A program made the position numbers and the translations under genes. Shown here one piece after another: positions 15,481-23,668 of a stretch of 36,730 nt of DNA. The notes beneath the pieces are model-generated. The model was not told where the DNA came from and did not search any database. It saw only the letters and a list, made by a program, of their open reading frames with translations. Every line of letters starts with the position of its first letter. Positions within the stretch are counted from its first letter, which is position 1. The stretch comes from Novosphingobium sp. (GTDB lineage: Bacteria; Pseudomonadota; Alphaproteobacteria; Sphingomonadales; Sphingomonadaceae), in assembly GCF_027489515.1 (NCBI RefSeq), contig NZ_JAIXZS010000063.1, positions 1-36,730 of the forward strand, written 5' to 3'.

Positions 15481-16040
15481 TTGTCTTCTGGTTCGCGCAG
15501 TGGAGCGCGGCGGACTTGGTCAGCGCCACCAGCGCGCCCTTGCTGGTCGAATAGGCGACGAAATTGCCCATCGGCCGGTAGGCGCTCATCGACGAGTTCA
15601 CCACGATCGAGCCCACGGCGCCTTCCGGATTGGCCCGCATCGCGCGGATCGCGTGCTGGATGGTGAGCATCACGCCCGTCAGGTTGACGCCCAGGATGCG
15701 CTCCCAGCCGTCGAGAGTGATCTCCTCGACGCTGCCGTCACCCGACTCGATCCCCGCGTTGGCAAAGACGACATCGAGCCGGCCATGCTTCGCCTTGATA
15801 TCAGCCATCAGGCTGTCCCAGGCGGCTGCATTTTCCACCCGGTGCGCAACGAACTCGGCGCCCGTCTCGGCGCAGAGCGCAGCGGCGGCTTCGGCCTTGG
15901 AGCCGGTGAACACGATCTTCGCGCCTTCGCTCGCAAGCCGCCGCACCGTGCCCGCACCGATGCCCGAAGTGCCCCCGGTGATCAGCGCCACTTTGCCTGC
16001 GAACCGTCCGCTCATTGTGCTCTCCCTCATATCGTGGCGC

Positions 16041-16083
16041 GATCCTAGAGCGCCCTTGGGCGGCGACCTACTGCCATTTTGGC
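16041..16083 (-). promoter_or_regulatory. Candidate promoter of the interrupted SDR: GCCAAAATGG and CTAGGATC
   Basis: On the minus strand GCCAAAATGG (16083-16074) is followed 34 nt later by TCTAGGATC (16049-16041), 26 nt before the ATG. The spacing equals that of the similar pair upstream of the oxidoreductase at 5812. Confidence 0.4.
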
Positions 16084-16113
16084 TTGGGCCGGCCCTAACT
16101 GCCTTTGCCCGCC

Positions 16114-16194
16114 CCTCGTCATTGCGAGGAGCGAAGCGACGAAGCAATCGTGCGTGACGCTCTGGATTGCTTCGCTACGCTCGCAATGACGAGG
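16114..16194. repeat. Dispersed palindromic repeat (GTCATTGCGAG type)
   Basis: CCTCGTCATTGCGAG at the left end and CTCGCAATGACGAGG at the right end are perfect inverted repeats. Inner segments GAAGCAATC and GATTGCTTCG continue the symmetry with small gaps. Sequences of this kind are scattered between genes in many alphaproteobacteria. It sits just after the thiolase-like gene stop and before the SDR promoter, and is not known to encode anything. Confidence 0.75.
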
Positions 16195-16210
16195 CTGGGG
16201 GGAGGGATTA

Positions 16211-17737
16211 TTACCGCTGCCAGATCCGCCGTTCGCCGACCGCGGCAATCGCGCCAGCGGTACCGACGGGTTCCACCGCGCCATCCATGAAGAACGCCAG
16301 CGCGCCTGCGTCCGCCACATCGATATGGCACAGCGTCCGCTTGCCTTCCGGCGTCCGTGCGATCACCACACCGGCAGACGGCGCACCATCGCGGCCATGA
16401 AACACGGTGTAGCTCTCCACCGTGGCAGGGCCCGAATAGTCCTTCTCCAGCTCCGGGATCGGCCCCCGCGCCGCGTCTGCCTCCGCCTGATAATCGAAGT
16501 CCTGCGGGAACTGCGCCGAAGCAATCGGCCCACGCGAGATCACGATGCAGTGGTTGTCGGTGGCATAGCCGCCATTGGCAAACAGGAATCCCGTCTTGCC
16601 ATCCCCGCCCCGCAGCCGCTCCACCATCGAAACGACTGCATGGCTCATGTAGTTGGCAATCGGCCCGCCGCCGAAGGTCAGCCCGCCGAACACGGTGGCA
16701 GGCTTCTCGAGCGGCCAGCCCAGCACGCGCCGGGCCATCTTCGGCACACAGGGGAAGCAGCTGTAGAGCTCGACATGGTCGAAGTCCGCGCCGGTCATCC
16801 TGTTGAGCTCCAGCGTCCGACGGATTGCGGTGTCCATGCTGGAGGAGCGGTCATAGCGGTCACGGCGCAGGATGCTGGGATCTTCCTTGGCCGCCGCGCC
16901 CATCCCGACGTAGATCAGGCGCTCTTCGGGAATGCCCCGCCGCCGCGCCTCGGCAAGGCTGGCGACAATGAAACCCGCGCCCTGATTGACCGAGGAATTG
17001 GCCACCGTGAGCTTGGTATAGGGAAAGGCCAGCGGGCGGTTGGCGGGGCCGGCGGTGAGGATTTCCTCCGCACTCACAGCCTTCCTGATCCATGCGCCTT
17101 CATTGGCCGCCGCGACCCGGCTCATGCCTGCCCAGATCGCCCCGCTTTCGGCCTGTGCCTCGGCCAACGTCTGGCCATAGGCGGCGCGGCCGGCGTTCTC
17201 GTAGATCGGGTAGACGTCGACCGGCGCCGTCAGCCCATGCGCCTGCGCATAAGTCGGATCGCGGCGGGTAGAGACATTGCGCACCGCGTTGTAGCTCTTG
17301 TCCTCGCCCTTGCCACCTTCCCTCGCTGCGGCCAGCCTGGCGAGACCAGCAGCCGTTCGCAGCGCTTCGGCGCCGACCACAGCCGCGACACTCACCTTGC
17401 CCTCGCCGATGCGGTTGGCAGCTTCGTTGAGGAGGCGTATCGGCGTGTCGCCGTGCGGCGCTTCGGACTGGTAGTTGATCGGCGGCGCGGCACCGATCGC
17501 GCGCGCCAGCGACCCGCACAGATTGCCGAGGTGTCGGAAGCTGATCTGGTCGACGATGGCGAGGCTGTCGAGATCGGCGAGCACGTTCCCGCCCGCATCC
17601 GCTTCGGCCAGCCGCAGTGCCGCGGCCATCAGCCCCGGCGGATCGAGGCCAAGCTCGGGGTCGTCCGGTCGGTCGTTCACCTGGCCAACGCCGATGATCA
17701 CAGGGATACGTTCCGGGTCTGTCATCGCATTCATCAT
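16211..17737 (-). CDS. Thiolase-like protein, TLP1 type (acetyl-CoA acetyltransferase family, no nucleophilic Cys)
   Basis: 508 residues. The N-terminus VIIGVGQVNDRPDDPELG and the length fit the SCP2-thiolase-like TLP1 group with an extra C-terminal OB-fold domain (roughly residue 420 onward: VESYTVFHGRDGAPSAGVVI, then IARTPEGKRTLCHIDVADAG). Where thiolases carry the acyl-accepting Cys, this protein reads YQSEAPHGDTPIRLLNEAA, so that Cys is absent. Later thiolase landmarks remain: VELYSCFPCVPKMA and GGLTFGGGPIANYMSHA. Thus it probably binds CoA esters but does not perform normal thiolysis; annotation as acetyl-CoA acetyltransferase would be misleading. Its ATG overlaps the stop of the CoA-transferase gene by 4 nt, so the two are coupled. 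Confidence 0.88.
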   Translation of the reverse strand: MMNAMTDPERIPVIIGVGQVNDRPDDPELGLDPPGLMAAALRLAEADAGGNVLADLDSLAIVDQISFRHLGNLCGSLARAIGAAPPINYQSEAPHGDTPIRLLNEAANRIGEGKVSVAAVVGAEALRTAAGLARLAAAREGGKGEDKSYNAVRNVSTRRDPTYAQAHGLTAPVDVYPIYENAGRAAYGQTLAEAQAESGAIWAGMSRVAAANEGAWIRKAVSAEEILTAGPANRPLAFPYTKLTVANSSVNQGAGFIVASLAEARRRGIPEERLIYVGMGAAAKEDPSILRRDRYDRSSSMDTAIRRTLELNRMTGADFDHVELYSCFPCVPKMARRVLGWPLEKPATVFGGLTFGGGPIANYMSHAVVSMVERLRGGDGKTGFLFANGGYATDNHCIVISRGPIASAQFPQDFDYQAEADAARGPIPELEKDYSGPATVESYTVFHGRDGAPSAGVVIARTPEGKRTLCHIDVADAGALAFFMDGAVEPVGTAGAIAAVGERRIWQR

Positions 17738-20031
17738 GCAGTCTCCAGATAGGATTTGGTTTCGACCATCTCGCGGATCCTGGCAGGCGTCGTCTCAAGC
17801 ACGCCTTCGCTTTCGAGACGGGCGCATTCGGCCTGGTCCATGCCCAGCCAATCCTGCATCACGGCATAGGTGTCCTGGCACATGAGCGGCGCGGGGCGGG
17901 CATCGGCATCGGGGATCAGGTCCCAGATCGCAGGGCGGCGTTCGGCGATCATCGGCTCGGGCAGCAGGTCGTGGGGGTCTTCCCGGAAAAGGCCGCGCGC
18001 CGTGTAATAGGGGTGATCGACGAGGTTGGCGGCACGGAGCATGGGGGCGGCCGGCACACCGGCGGCCTGCAGGGTCTTTGCGGCCTCTTCGGGCGTCCGC
18101 TTCACCAACCATGCGGCGAGGCCTTCGCTGCCGATCACGCTGGCGATACGTGCGCGGTCGGCCTCGTCGCGTAAGGTGATGACGCACCATTCGTCCTCGC
18201 CAGCGCAGGGGAAGACGCTTGAGGACGCGTCGGTGCGTGCGTGCAGGCCCAGCGTGGTCGCCGCGATCTCGATTGCGAGGTGGGCGAGCATGACTTCGGC
18301 TTGCGCGACATCGACATGTCCGCCGCGTCCGGTGCGCTCGCGGCGGGTGAGGAGCGCCATGACCGCGCTCGCGCCGATCCGCGCGCAGACATGATCGGGA
18401 TAGATCGTGACCGAATCTGAGAAGCTCTCCGGATCATCGGGGTAGCGCCACATCGCGGTGAGCCCGGCGGCGGATCTCACCAGCGGGCCATAGCCCATGC
18501 GCTTCGACCACGGGCCAGTGGCGCCGAACGCGCTCGATTCGACCGCTATGAGGCGGGGGTTGATAGCCGCGAGTTCGGCATAGCCAAGGCCGAGCGATTC
18601 GAGCGTGCCGGGCTTGAAGTTGGACAGCATGACGTCGGCGTCAGCCACCATCCGGCGGAGCAGCGCCTTGCCTTCCTCGGACTTGAGGTTGAGCCCAAGG
18701 CTACGCTTTCCGCGGTGGCCCGCACCGAAGCTGCTCGAAAGGCCGATCTTCAGCCACGTCTGGCGCGAGCCGTCGGGGAAGGAGGACGATTCGATTTTCA
18801 CCACCTCCGCGCCGAGGTCCGCCAGCAGCCGACCGGTTTCCGCACCGACCACGATCACGCCGAGATCGAGCACCTTGAGCCCTTCAAGCGGGCGGCCGGA
18901 GTTGGCGCTGGCGGCGGGGGCGGGGCGCGGCGAACTGACGGGTGGGCGCAAGGCGCTGTGGATCGGCCCCATGCGCGCACCGTCAAGCACGAACATGCCA
19001 TCGGGCATCGGCACGCGGCGGCCGTCCGGAAGCGCGGCTTCGGCAAAGGTGCCGCGCGCGCGGATGTGATCGGCAGCAAGGCAATCGGTAAGCGTGTTGA
19101 GCCCGGCGAGCGGGACACCGTGTTGCTGCCCCAGCGCCTCGATCTCGGCGCGGGTCTTGTCGGCGAGGAAGACTTGCATCGCCGCGAGCAGTTCCCTGCT
19201 CTTGAAGCGGACCATGATGTCGTTGAACTCGGGGCCGGCGAATTCGGCGGGAGCGCCCATCATCCGGTGCATCCCCTGCCACTGGCGCGGGGCGAGAACG
19301 CAAAGGCGGACATAGCCATCCGCCACAGGAATGATCGGATATTGCACGCCCTTGGGCGGTCGGCCGGGTGGGAGCGAGGCGGCGGGACGGCCGTTGGTGG
19401 CGCTGCCGGAAATGCCGAACGCGGGATCGAGCGCCTGCATCGCCCCATCGAGCGCTGCATAGTCCACATGGCCGCCGTGGCCGCTGACGCGCGCCTGCGT
19501 AAGCGCCGCCATCGCCACAAAGGCGCCTTGCGCGACCGCGCATTGCACTGCGATCTCGCCCGGCGGGAGGAGTGGCGCCCGGCCCTTGATGCCCGAGCGC
19601 GAGAGTTCGCTGGTCAGCGCCTGGAGTACGCCGTCGGTCCACTGCCAGCGCGAGAACGCATTGCCGAGGCCGAAGCCGGTGGCGGTCATGTGTACGAGCG
19701 CCGGCTTGGCGGCGCGAAGGGCGGCCCAGTCGATGCCGACGGGCGCGGTGTCCCCGGCGGAGAGGTCTTCGATCACGAGGTCGGCGCGGGCGATGTGAGC
19801 GTGCAGCGCAACGGCATCGGCAGTCACGATTCGCTTGCCGAGATTGGCGGTCCAGTAGGCCAACTCCGCGCGGGGATCGCCCGCCGGGCAGGCACCGCGA
19901 CCGTCCGGTTCGAGCCGGATCACCTCGGCGCCGAGTTCGCGCAGGATACGGGCGATTCCAGAGAGCGGACTGGCGACGAGGTCAGCCACGACGAGGCCGG
20001 AAAGCGGGCGGTCAACGGCATCCTGCTGCAT
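17734..20031 (-). CDS. CaiB/BaiF-type (class III) CoA-transferase, two fused domains
   Basis: 765 residues, about twice a typical single domain. Both halves carry the family pattern. The first (about 1-370) has LSGLVVADLVASPLSGIARI, GAEVIRLEP, GHGGHVDYAALDGAMQALD and LPDGRRVPMPDG. The second (about 380-765) has LEGLKVLDLGVIVVGAETGR, GAEVVKIES, GNLNLKSEEGKAL-like LGLNLKSEEGKALLRRMV, and GRGGHVDVAQAEVMLAHLA. The catalytic-Asp position is LDGAM in the first half and QAEVM in the second, so one Asp and one Glu. Class III enzymes move CoA between carboxylic acids without ATP. The natural partners are unknown. The start has GAGG 9 nt upstream. It is divergent from the TetR gene and coupled to the thiolase-like gene. 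Confidence 0.92.
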   Translation of the reverse strand: MQQDAVDRPLSGLVVADLVASPLSGIARILRELGAEVIRLEPDGRGACPAGDPRAELAYWTANLGKRIVTADAVALHAHIARADLVIEDLSAGDTAPVGIDWAALRAAKPALVHMTATGFGLGNAFSRWQWTDGVLQALTSELSRSGIKGRAPLLPPGEIAVQCAVAQGAFVAMAALTQARVSGHGGHVDYAALDGAMQALDPAFGISGSATNGRPAASLPPGRPPKGVQYPIIPVADGYVRLCVLAPRQWQGMHRMMGAPAEFAGPEFNDIMVRFKSRELLAAMQVFLADKTRAEIEALGQQHGVPLAGLNTLTDCLAADHIRARGTFAEAALPDGRRVPMPDGMFVLDGARMGPIHSALRPPVSSPRPAPAASANSGRPLEGLKVLDLGVIVVGAETGRLLADLGAEVVKIESSSFPDGSRQTWLKIGLSSSFGAGHRGKRSLGLNLKSEEGKALLRRMVADADVMLSNFKPGTLESLGLGYAELAAINPRLIAVESSAFGATGPWSKRMGYGPLVRSAAGLTAMWRYPDDPESFSDSVTIYPDHVCARIGASAVMALLTRRERTGRGGHVDVAQAEVMLAHLAIEIAATTLGLHARTDASSSVFPCAGEDEWCVITLRDEADRARIASVIGSEGLAAWLVKRTPEEAAKTLQAAGVPAAPMLRAANLVDHPYYTARGLFREDPHDLLPEPMIAERRPAIWDLIPDADARPAPLMCQDTYAVMQDWLGMDQAECARLESEGVLETTPARIREMVETKSYLETA

Positions 20032-20053
20032 ATCCCGGCACCTCGTTTTATTA

Positions 20054-20072
20054 ATGGACGAATGCTGTCCAT
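20054..20072. promoter_or_regulatory. Candidate TetR operator
   Basis: ATGGAC (20054-20059) and GTCCAT (20067-20072) are perfect 6-bp inverted repeats with a 7-bp spacer, midway in the 59-bp divergent region between the CoA-transferase and tetR-type genes. The position fits control of both genes by the encoded repressor. Confidence 0.6.
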
Positions 20073-20090
20073 AAAAGATAGAGAAGGGTC

Positions 20091-20720
20091 ATGCAACGCC
20101 CTGCTCTCGATTCAGAGCTGCCACGAACCCGCGGACGCCCGCGCGATCCGCAGATCGAGGCGCGCATTCTTGCGGCTGCGGCGCGGGTCTATGGCGCAAG
20201 CGGCTGGGCAGGCTTTAGCCTCGATGCGGTGGCGCGCGCTGCTGGGATCGGGAAGTCGACACTCTACGCGCGCTGGACGAGCGGCGAGGACCTGCTCTGC
20301 GCCATGATCGAGCAGCGCTGGCGAGACATCGCGAAAATCGACACGGGCGACCTGCGCGGGGATCTTGTCGCATTCGGGACGTTGGTGCTGACCCGCTATC
20401 TGGAGACGGGTGGTGGCGTCGCAAGGCATGTCCGGCGCGATCTGGCGGGCCATCCGGAGCTTGCCGCCAGGATCGGGCCGGTGCTGGCTGCACTCTCAGA
20501 GCAGGCAATCGCCATCCTGCGACGCGCCCGCGCGCGCGGCGAACTGCGCGATAGCGTCAGCGCCGCGCTCGCTTCGGACATGCTGCTCTCTGCGATGGAA
20601 TCGCACGCGGGCCGCCTCGCGCCGGGAGAGATGATGAGCGCCGCGATGATCGCCACCTATGCGGAACGTGTGGCTGACCTGCTGATCGGCGGGATCGGCC
20701 AACGGCGTCTCGAGACATGA
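20091..20720 (+). CDS. TetR family transcriptional regulator
   Basis: 209 residues. The N-terminal TetR DNA-binding domain is clear: RGRPRDPQIEARILAAAARV, then SLDAVARAAGIGKSTLYARW. The C-terminal part (from about 75) is all-helical and ligand-binding, with the RHVRRDLAGHPELAARIGPV segment seen in TetR_C_16/AcrR-like proteins. It probably represses the divergent CoA-transferase/thiolase-like pair and its own operon through the 19-bp palindrome upstream, and is released by an acyl-CoA or substrate. The ligand is unknown. Confidence 0.92.
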   Translation: MQRPALDSELPRTRGRPRDPQIEARILAAAARVYGASGWAGFSLDAVARAAGIGKSTLYARWTSGEDLLCAMIEQRWRDIAKIDTGDLRGDLVAFGTLVLTRYLETGGGVARHVRRDLAGHPELAARIGPVLAALSEQAIAILRRARARGELRDSVSAALASDMLLSAMESHAGRLAPGEMMSAAMIATYAERVADLLIGGIGQRRLET

Positions 20721-20796
20721 GCGGCGCTGTCACTATGGGCAGGTTTGCGCCGCGCCGACACGTGGAAGAAACGGATGCTGGAGGGGAGGGCGAGGC

Positions 20797-21594
20797 ATGA
20801 CCTATCGTACGATCACGGTGGAGAAGCGCGGTGCAGCGGACTGGCTCACGCTGAACCGGCCTGACCAGCTCAATGCCATCTCGCTCGAGATGGTGGACGA
20901 GTTGTCCCACTATTTCGGCGCTCTCTTCAACGACCGCGAAACGCGGGTTGTGGTGATGCGCGGGGAAGGCCGGGCGTTCTGCGCAGGGCTTGATATCAAG
21001 GACCGCCAGTCAGCGAATGGCCCCGATCCGTTCGGCGGTGGCTTCGGCTTTCAGGGCCATCTTGCGGACGTCTACGTGAAGATGCGGCGCTGCCCGCAGC
21101 CGATCATCGCACTGGTGCAAGGTGCGGCCTGTGGCGGGGGCTTTGCCTTCGTGCTCGCAGCCGACATCCGCCTGGCGGGCGAGACCGCGAAGATGAACGC
21201 CGCTTTCATCAAGCTCGGCCTCTCCTCGTGCGACATGGGGGTGAGCTACTTCCTGCCGCGCCTCGTTGGCACTTCAATCGCGTCGGAGCTGATGCTTACC
21301 GGACGCTTCATCCATGCCCAGCGCGCGCTGGCCACCGGCCTTGTCAGCGAAGTGGTGCCCGATGACCAGCTCGAGGCGGCAGCCCAGCCTTATGTCGACG
21401 ACCTGCTGGCGGCCTCGCCGATGGGCCTGCGCATGACCAAGGAAGGTCTCAACCTCGCGGTCGATGCGGCGAGCCTTGAGGCGGCCATGGCGATCGAGAA
21501 CCGAAACCAGCTGATGACCGCCGCCAGCCCCAACTTCGCCGAAGGGATGCGCGCCTTCCTCGAGAAGCGCCGCCCCAACTACATGCCTGACTGA
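20797..21594 (+). CDS. Enoyl-CoA hydratase/isomerase family protein, both hydratase Glu residues missing
   Basis: 265 residues, crotonase fold. The oxyanion-hole motifs are present (AFCAGLDIKD and QGAACGGGFAFVLAADIR). The first hydratase Glu (normally GGGxE) is Ala (GGGFA), and the second (normally PEI) is Phe. The following loop reads KLGLSSCDMGVSYFLPRLVG, with an Asp near the place where isomerase-type members such as PaaG keep their catalytic Asp. Isomerisation or another CoA reaction is therefore more likely than water addition. The start has a strong GGAGGGG-type ribosome site. It lies 76 nt after the TetR gene and 27 nt before the dienoyl-CoA reductase, a probable operon. Confidence 0.9.
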   Translation: MTYRTITVEKRGAADWLTLNRPDQLNAISLEMVDELSHYFGALFNDRETRVVVMRGEGRAFCAGLDIKDRQSANGPDPFGGGFGFQGHLADVYVKMRRCPQPIIALVQGAACGGGFAFVLAADIRLAGETAKMNAAFIKLGLSSCDMGVSYFLPRLVGTSIASELMLTGRFIHAQRALATGLVSEVVPDDQLEAAAQPYVDDLLAASPMGLRMTKEGLNLAVDAASLEAAMAIENRNQLMTAASPNFAEGMRAFLEKRRPNYMPD

Positions 21595-21621
21595 ACGGCC
21601 AGATTGAACGGACCCTTTGCC

Positions 21622-23652
21622 ATGACTCATTCCCGCTATCCGCTCATGTTCTCCCCGCTGACGATCCGCGGCAACCGGCTCAAGAACCGCATCATCATGG
21701 GCTCGATGCATTCCGGCCTCGAAGACCTGCCCAATGCTGCTGAGCGGCTTTCCGCCTACTTCGTCGAGCGCGTGAAGGGCGGAGTCGGCATGATCATCAC
21801 GGGCGGCATCACCCCGCATTCGAGCGGTGGGCGCGGCGCGAAGCTGAGCGAGCCTTCGGAAGTGCCAATGCACCGCGCGGTGACCGATGCGGTCCACGCC
21901 GCCGATCCCGAGGTGAAGATCTGCATGCAGATCCTCCATTCGGGCTCGATCGCCAATGTGCGCGAGCCGGTCGGCCCTTCGCCGGTGCGTTCGCGCCTTG
22001 CCAAGGTGCCGCCGGTCGAACTGGATGAGGCAGGGATCGAGGAGCAGATCGCCGCCTTTGCCAATTGCGCCGCGCTGGCCGTGCAGGCGGGCTACGACGG
22101 GGTCGAGATCATCGGCTCGGCGGGTTATCTGATCTCCACCTTCCTCGTCGAGAAGACCAACCAGCGCACCGATCGCTGGGGCGGTTCGTGGGAAAACCGC
22201 ATGCGCTTTCCGGTGGAAGTGGTGAAGCGCGCGCGCGCGGCACTGGGCGATGACAAGATGCTGATCTTCCGCATTTCCGCGATGGACATGCTGGAAGGTG
22301 GCCTCGCATGGGAGGAAGTGGCGAGCCTTGCGAAGGCGCTCGAGGCCGCCGGGGCGGACGTGATCAGCACGCACTTCTGCTGGCACGAAAGCCAGGTGCC
22401 GACGATTGCGACGATGGTGCCCCGTGCGGCCTTTGCGCAAGTGACGGGCAAGCTGCGGGATGTCGTCTCGATCCCGCTGATTACTAGCAACCGGATCAAT
22501 ATGCCGCATGTGGCTGAGGAAGTGCTGGCGCGCGGGGATGCCGATCTCATCTCGATGGCGCGGCCGATGCTTGCGGACCCGGACATCGTGAAGAAGGCAT
22601 GGGAAGGCCGCGAGGACGAGATCAACACCTGCATCGCCTGCAACCAGGCCTGCCTCGATCACACCTTCACCGGCCAGCTCACCAGCTGCCTCGTCAACGC
22701 GCGCGCCTGCCGCGAGACGGAGATCACGGTGGAACCGGCCAAGGCGGCGCGGCGCATTGCGGTGGTCGGCGCGGGGCCGGCGGGGCTCGCTTATGCCACC
22801 ATCGCGTCCGGACGCGGGCACAAGGTGACCCTGTTCGATGCGGCTGAGGAAATCGGCGGGCAGTTCAATCTGGCGCGCAAGATCCCGGGCAAGGAAGAGT
22901 TCGACGAGACGATCCGCTATTTCGGACGGATGATCGAGGTGAACGGGATCGAACTGAAGCTTGCCACCCGCGTCAACGCCGACATGCTGGCGGCGGGCGG
23001 GTTCGACGAGATCGTGATCGCCACCGGGATCACGCCGCGCAAGCCCGATATCGATGGCATCGATCACCCCAAGGCCGTCCGCTATGTCGATGTGATTACT
23101 GGCAAGGCGCAGGTCGGCCAGAAAGTGGCGATCATGGGCGCGGGCGGGATCGGTTTCGACGTTGCCGAACTCATTACCCACGCAGGCACGCCGGGTTCGC
23201 TCGATGTGAACGTCTTCGCCAAGGAATGGGGCATCGACTTCAAGAACCACCCGCGCGGCGGCGTGACGGGCGTGGTGCCCGAAGTCGCCTCCAGCGGACG
23301 CGAGGTGTGGCTGCTCCAGCGCAAGGCGAGCGCCGTGGGCAAGGGGCTTGGCCGCACCACCGGCTGGACGCACCGGATCACCCTGCAGCGGCGCGGCGTG
23401 CAGATGCTGGGCGGGGTGGAGTATGACCGGATCGACGATGCAGGTCTTCACATCCGCATCGAGGGCGAGCCCCGGCTGCTCGCCGTCGATACGGTGATCG
23501 TCTGCGCCGGGCAGGAACCGGCGCGCGAACTCCACGACGAACTGGTCGCGCGGGGGCTGGAGCCGAAGCTGATCGGCGGGGCGTTCGAGGCGGCTGAGCT
23601 CGATGCCAAGCGCGCGATCCTGCAGGCGACCGAGTTGGCGGTAGCGGTCTAG
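21622..23652 (+). CDS. fadH: 2,4-dienoyl-CoA reductase (NADPH), FadH type, FMN/FAD/4Fe-4S
   Basis: 676 residues from the ATG at 21622, close to E. coli FadH. An in-frame TTG at 21604 is unlikely. The N-terminal TIM barrel (1-360) is the Old-Yellow-Enzyme type FMN domain. The active-site Tyr169 (GSAGYLISTFL) and His255 (CWHESQVPTI) match the residues known in FadH. The 4Fe-4S cluster cysteines are Cys337, Cys340, Cys344 and Cys356 (CIACNQAC ... C). The C-terminal half binds FAD and NADPH (VVGAGPAGLAYATIASGRGH and AIMGAGGIGFDVAELI). It reduces 2,4-dienoyl-CoA to trans-3-enoyl-CoA, needed for unsaturated or ring-derived acyl-CoAs. All key residues are present, so it should be active; the natural substrate may differ from fatty acyl-CoA. 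Confidence 0.92.
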   Translation: MTHSRYPLMFSPLTIRGNRLKNRIIMGSMHSGLEDLPNAAERLSAYFVERVKGGVGMIITGGITPHSSGGRGAKLSEPSEVPMHRAVTDAVHAADPEVKICMQILHSGSIANVREPVGPSPVRSRLAKVPPVELDEAGIEEQIAAFANCAALAVQAGYDGVEIIGSAGYLISTFLVEKTNQRTDRWGGSWENRMRFPVEVVKRARAALGDDKMLIFRISAMDMLEGGLAWEEVASLAKALEAAGADVISTHFCWHESQVPTIATMVPRAAFAQVTGKLRDVVSIPLITSNRINMPHVAEEVLARGDADLISMARPMLADPDIVKKAWEGREDEINTCIACNQACLDHTFTGQLTSCLVNARACRETEITVEPAKAARRIAVVGAGPAGLAYATIASGRGHKVTLFDAAEEIGGQFNLARKIPGKEEFDETIRYFGRMIEVNGIELKLATRVNADMLAAGGFDEIVIATGITPRKPDIDGIDHPKAVRYVDVITGKAQVGQKVAIMGAGGIGFDVAELITHAGTPGSLDVNVFAKEWGIDFKNHPRGGVTGVVPEVASSGREVWLLQRKASAVGKGLGRTTGWTHRITLQRRGVQMLGGVEYDRIDDAGLHIRIEGEPRLLAVDTVIVCAGQEPARELHDELVARGLEPKLIGGAFEAAELDAKRAILQATELAVAV

Positions 23653-23668
23653 AGCCTGCCTCCCGCCG

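Larger units (their letters stand above)
14180..16015 (-). pseudogene. SDR family oxidoreductase gene interrupted by an IS630-type element
   Basis: The gene starts at the ATG at 16015 (GGGAGAG upstream) and reads MSGRFAGKVALITGGTSGIG. It runs through TGGTSGIG, the N-A-G-I-E segment and the active site (Ser, then VAYSTSKGA) to ALHCANQKT at about 15484. After the insertion it resumes at RIRVNSIHPG (about 14427) and ends SGSEYGIDGASTAGMMGV at 14180. Removing 14430-15480 plus one copy of the 2-bp duplication restores a single 260-codon frame with no other defect. The insertion is therefore recent and the gene was intact until then. The truncated protein keeps the catalytic residues but lacks the substrate-lid and C-terminal strands, so it is almost surely inactive. 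Confidence 0.93.

Noticed and set aside
18715..20307. 530-codon plus frame
   Set aside because: Antisense to the CoA-transferase; no ribosome site or recognisable domain.
21274..23535. 753-codon minus frame
   Set aside because: Antisense to the fadH-type gene, whose active-site and cluster residues are all present.
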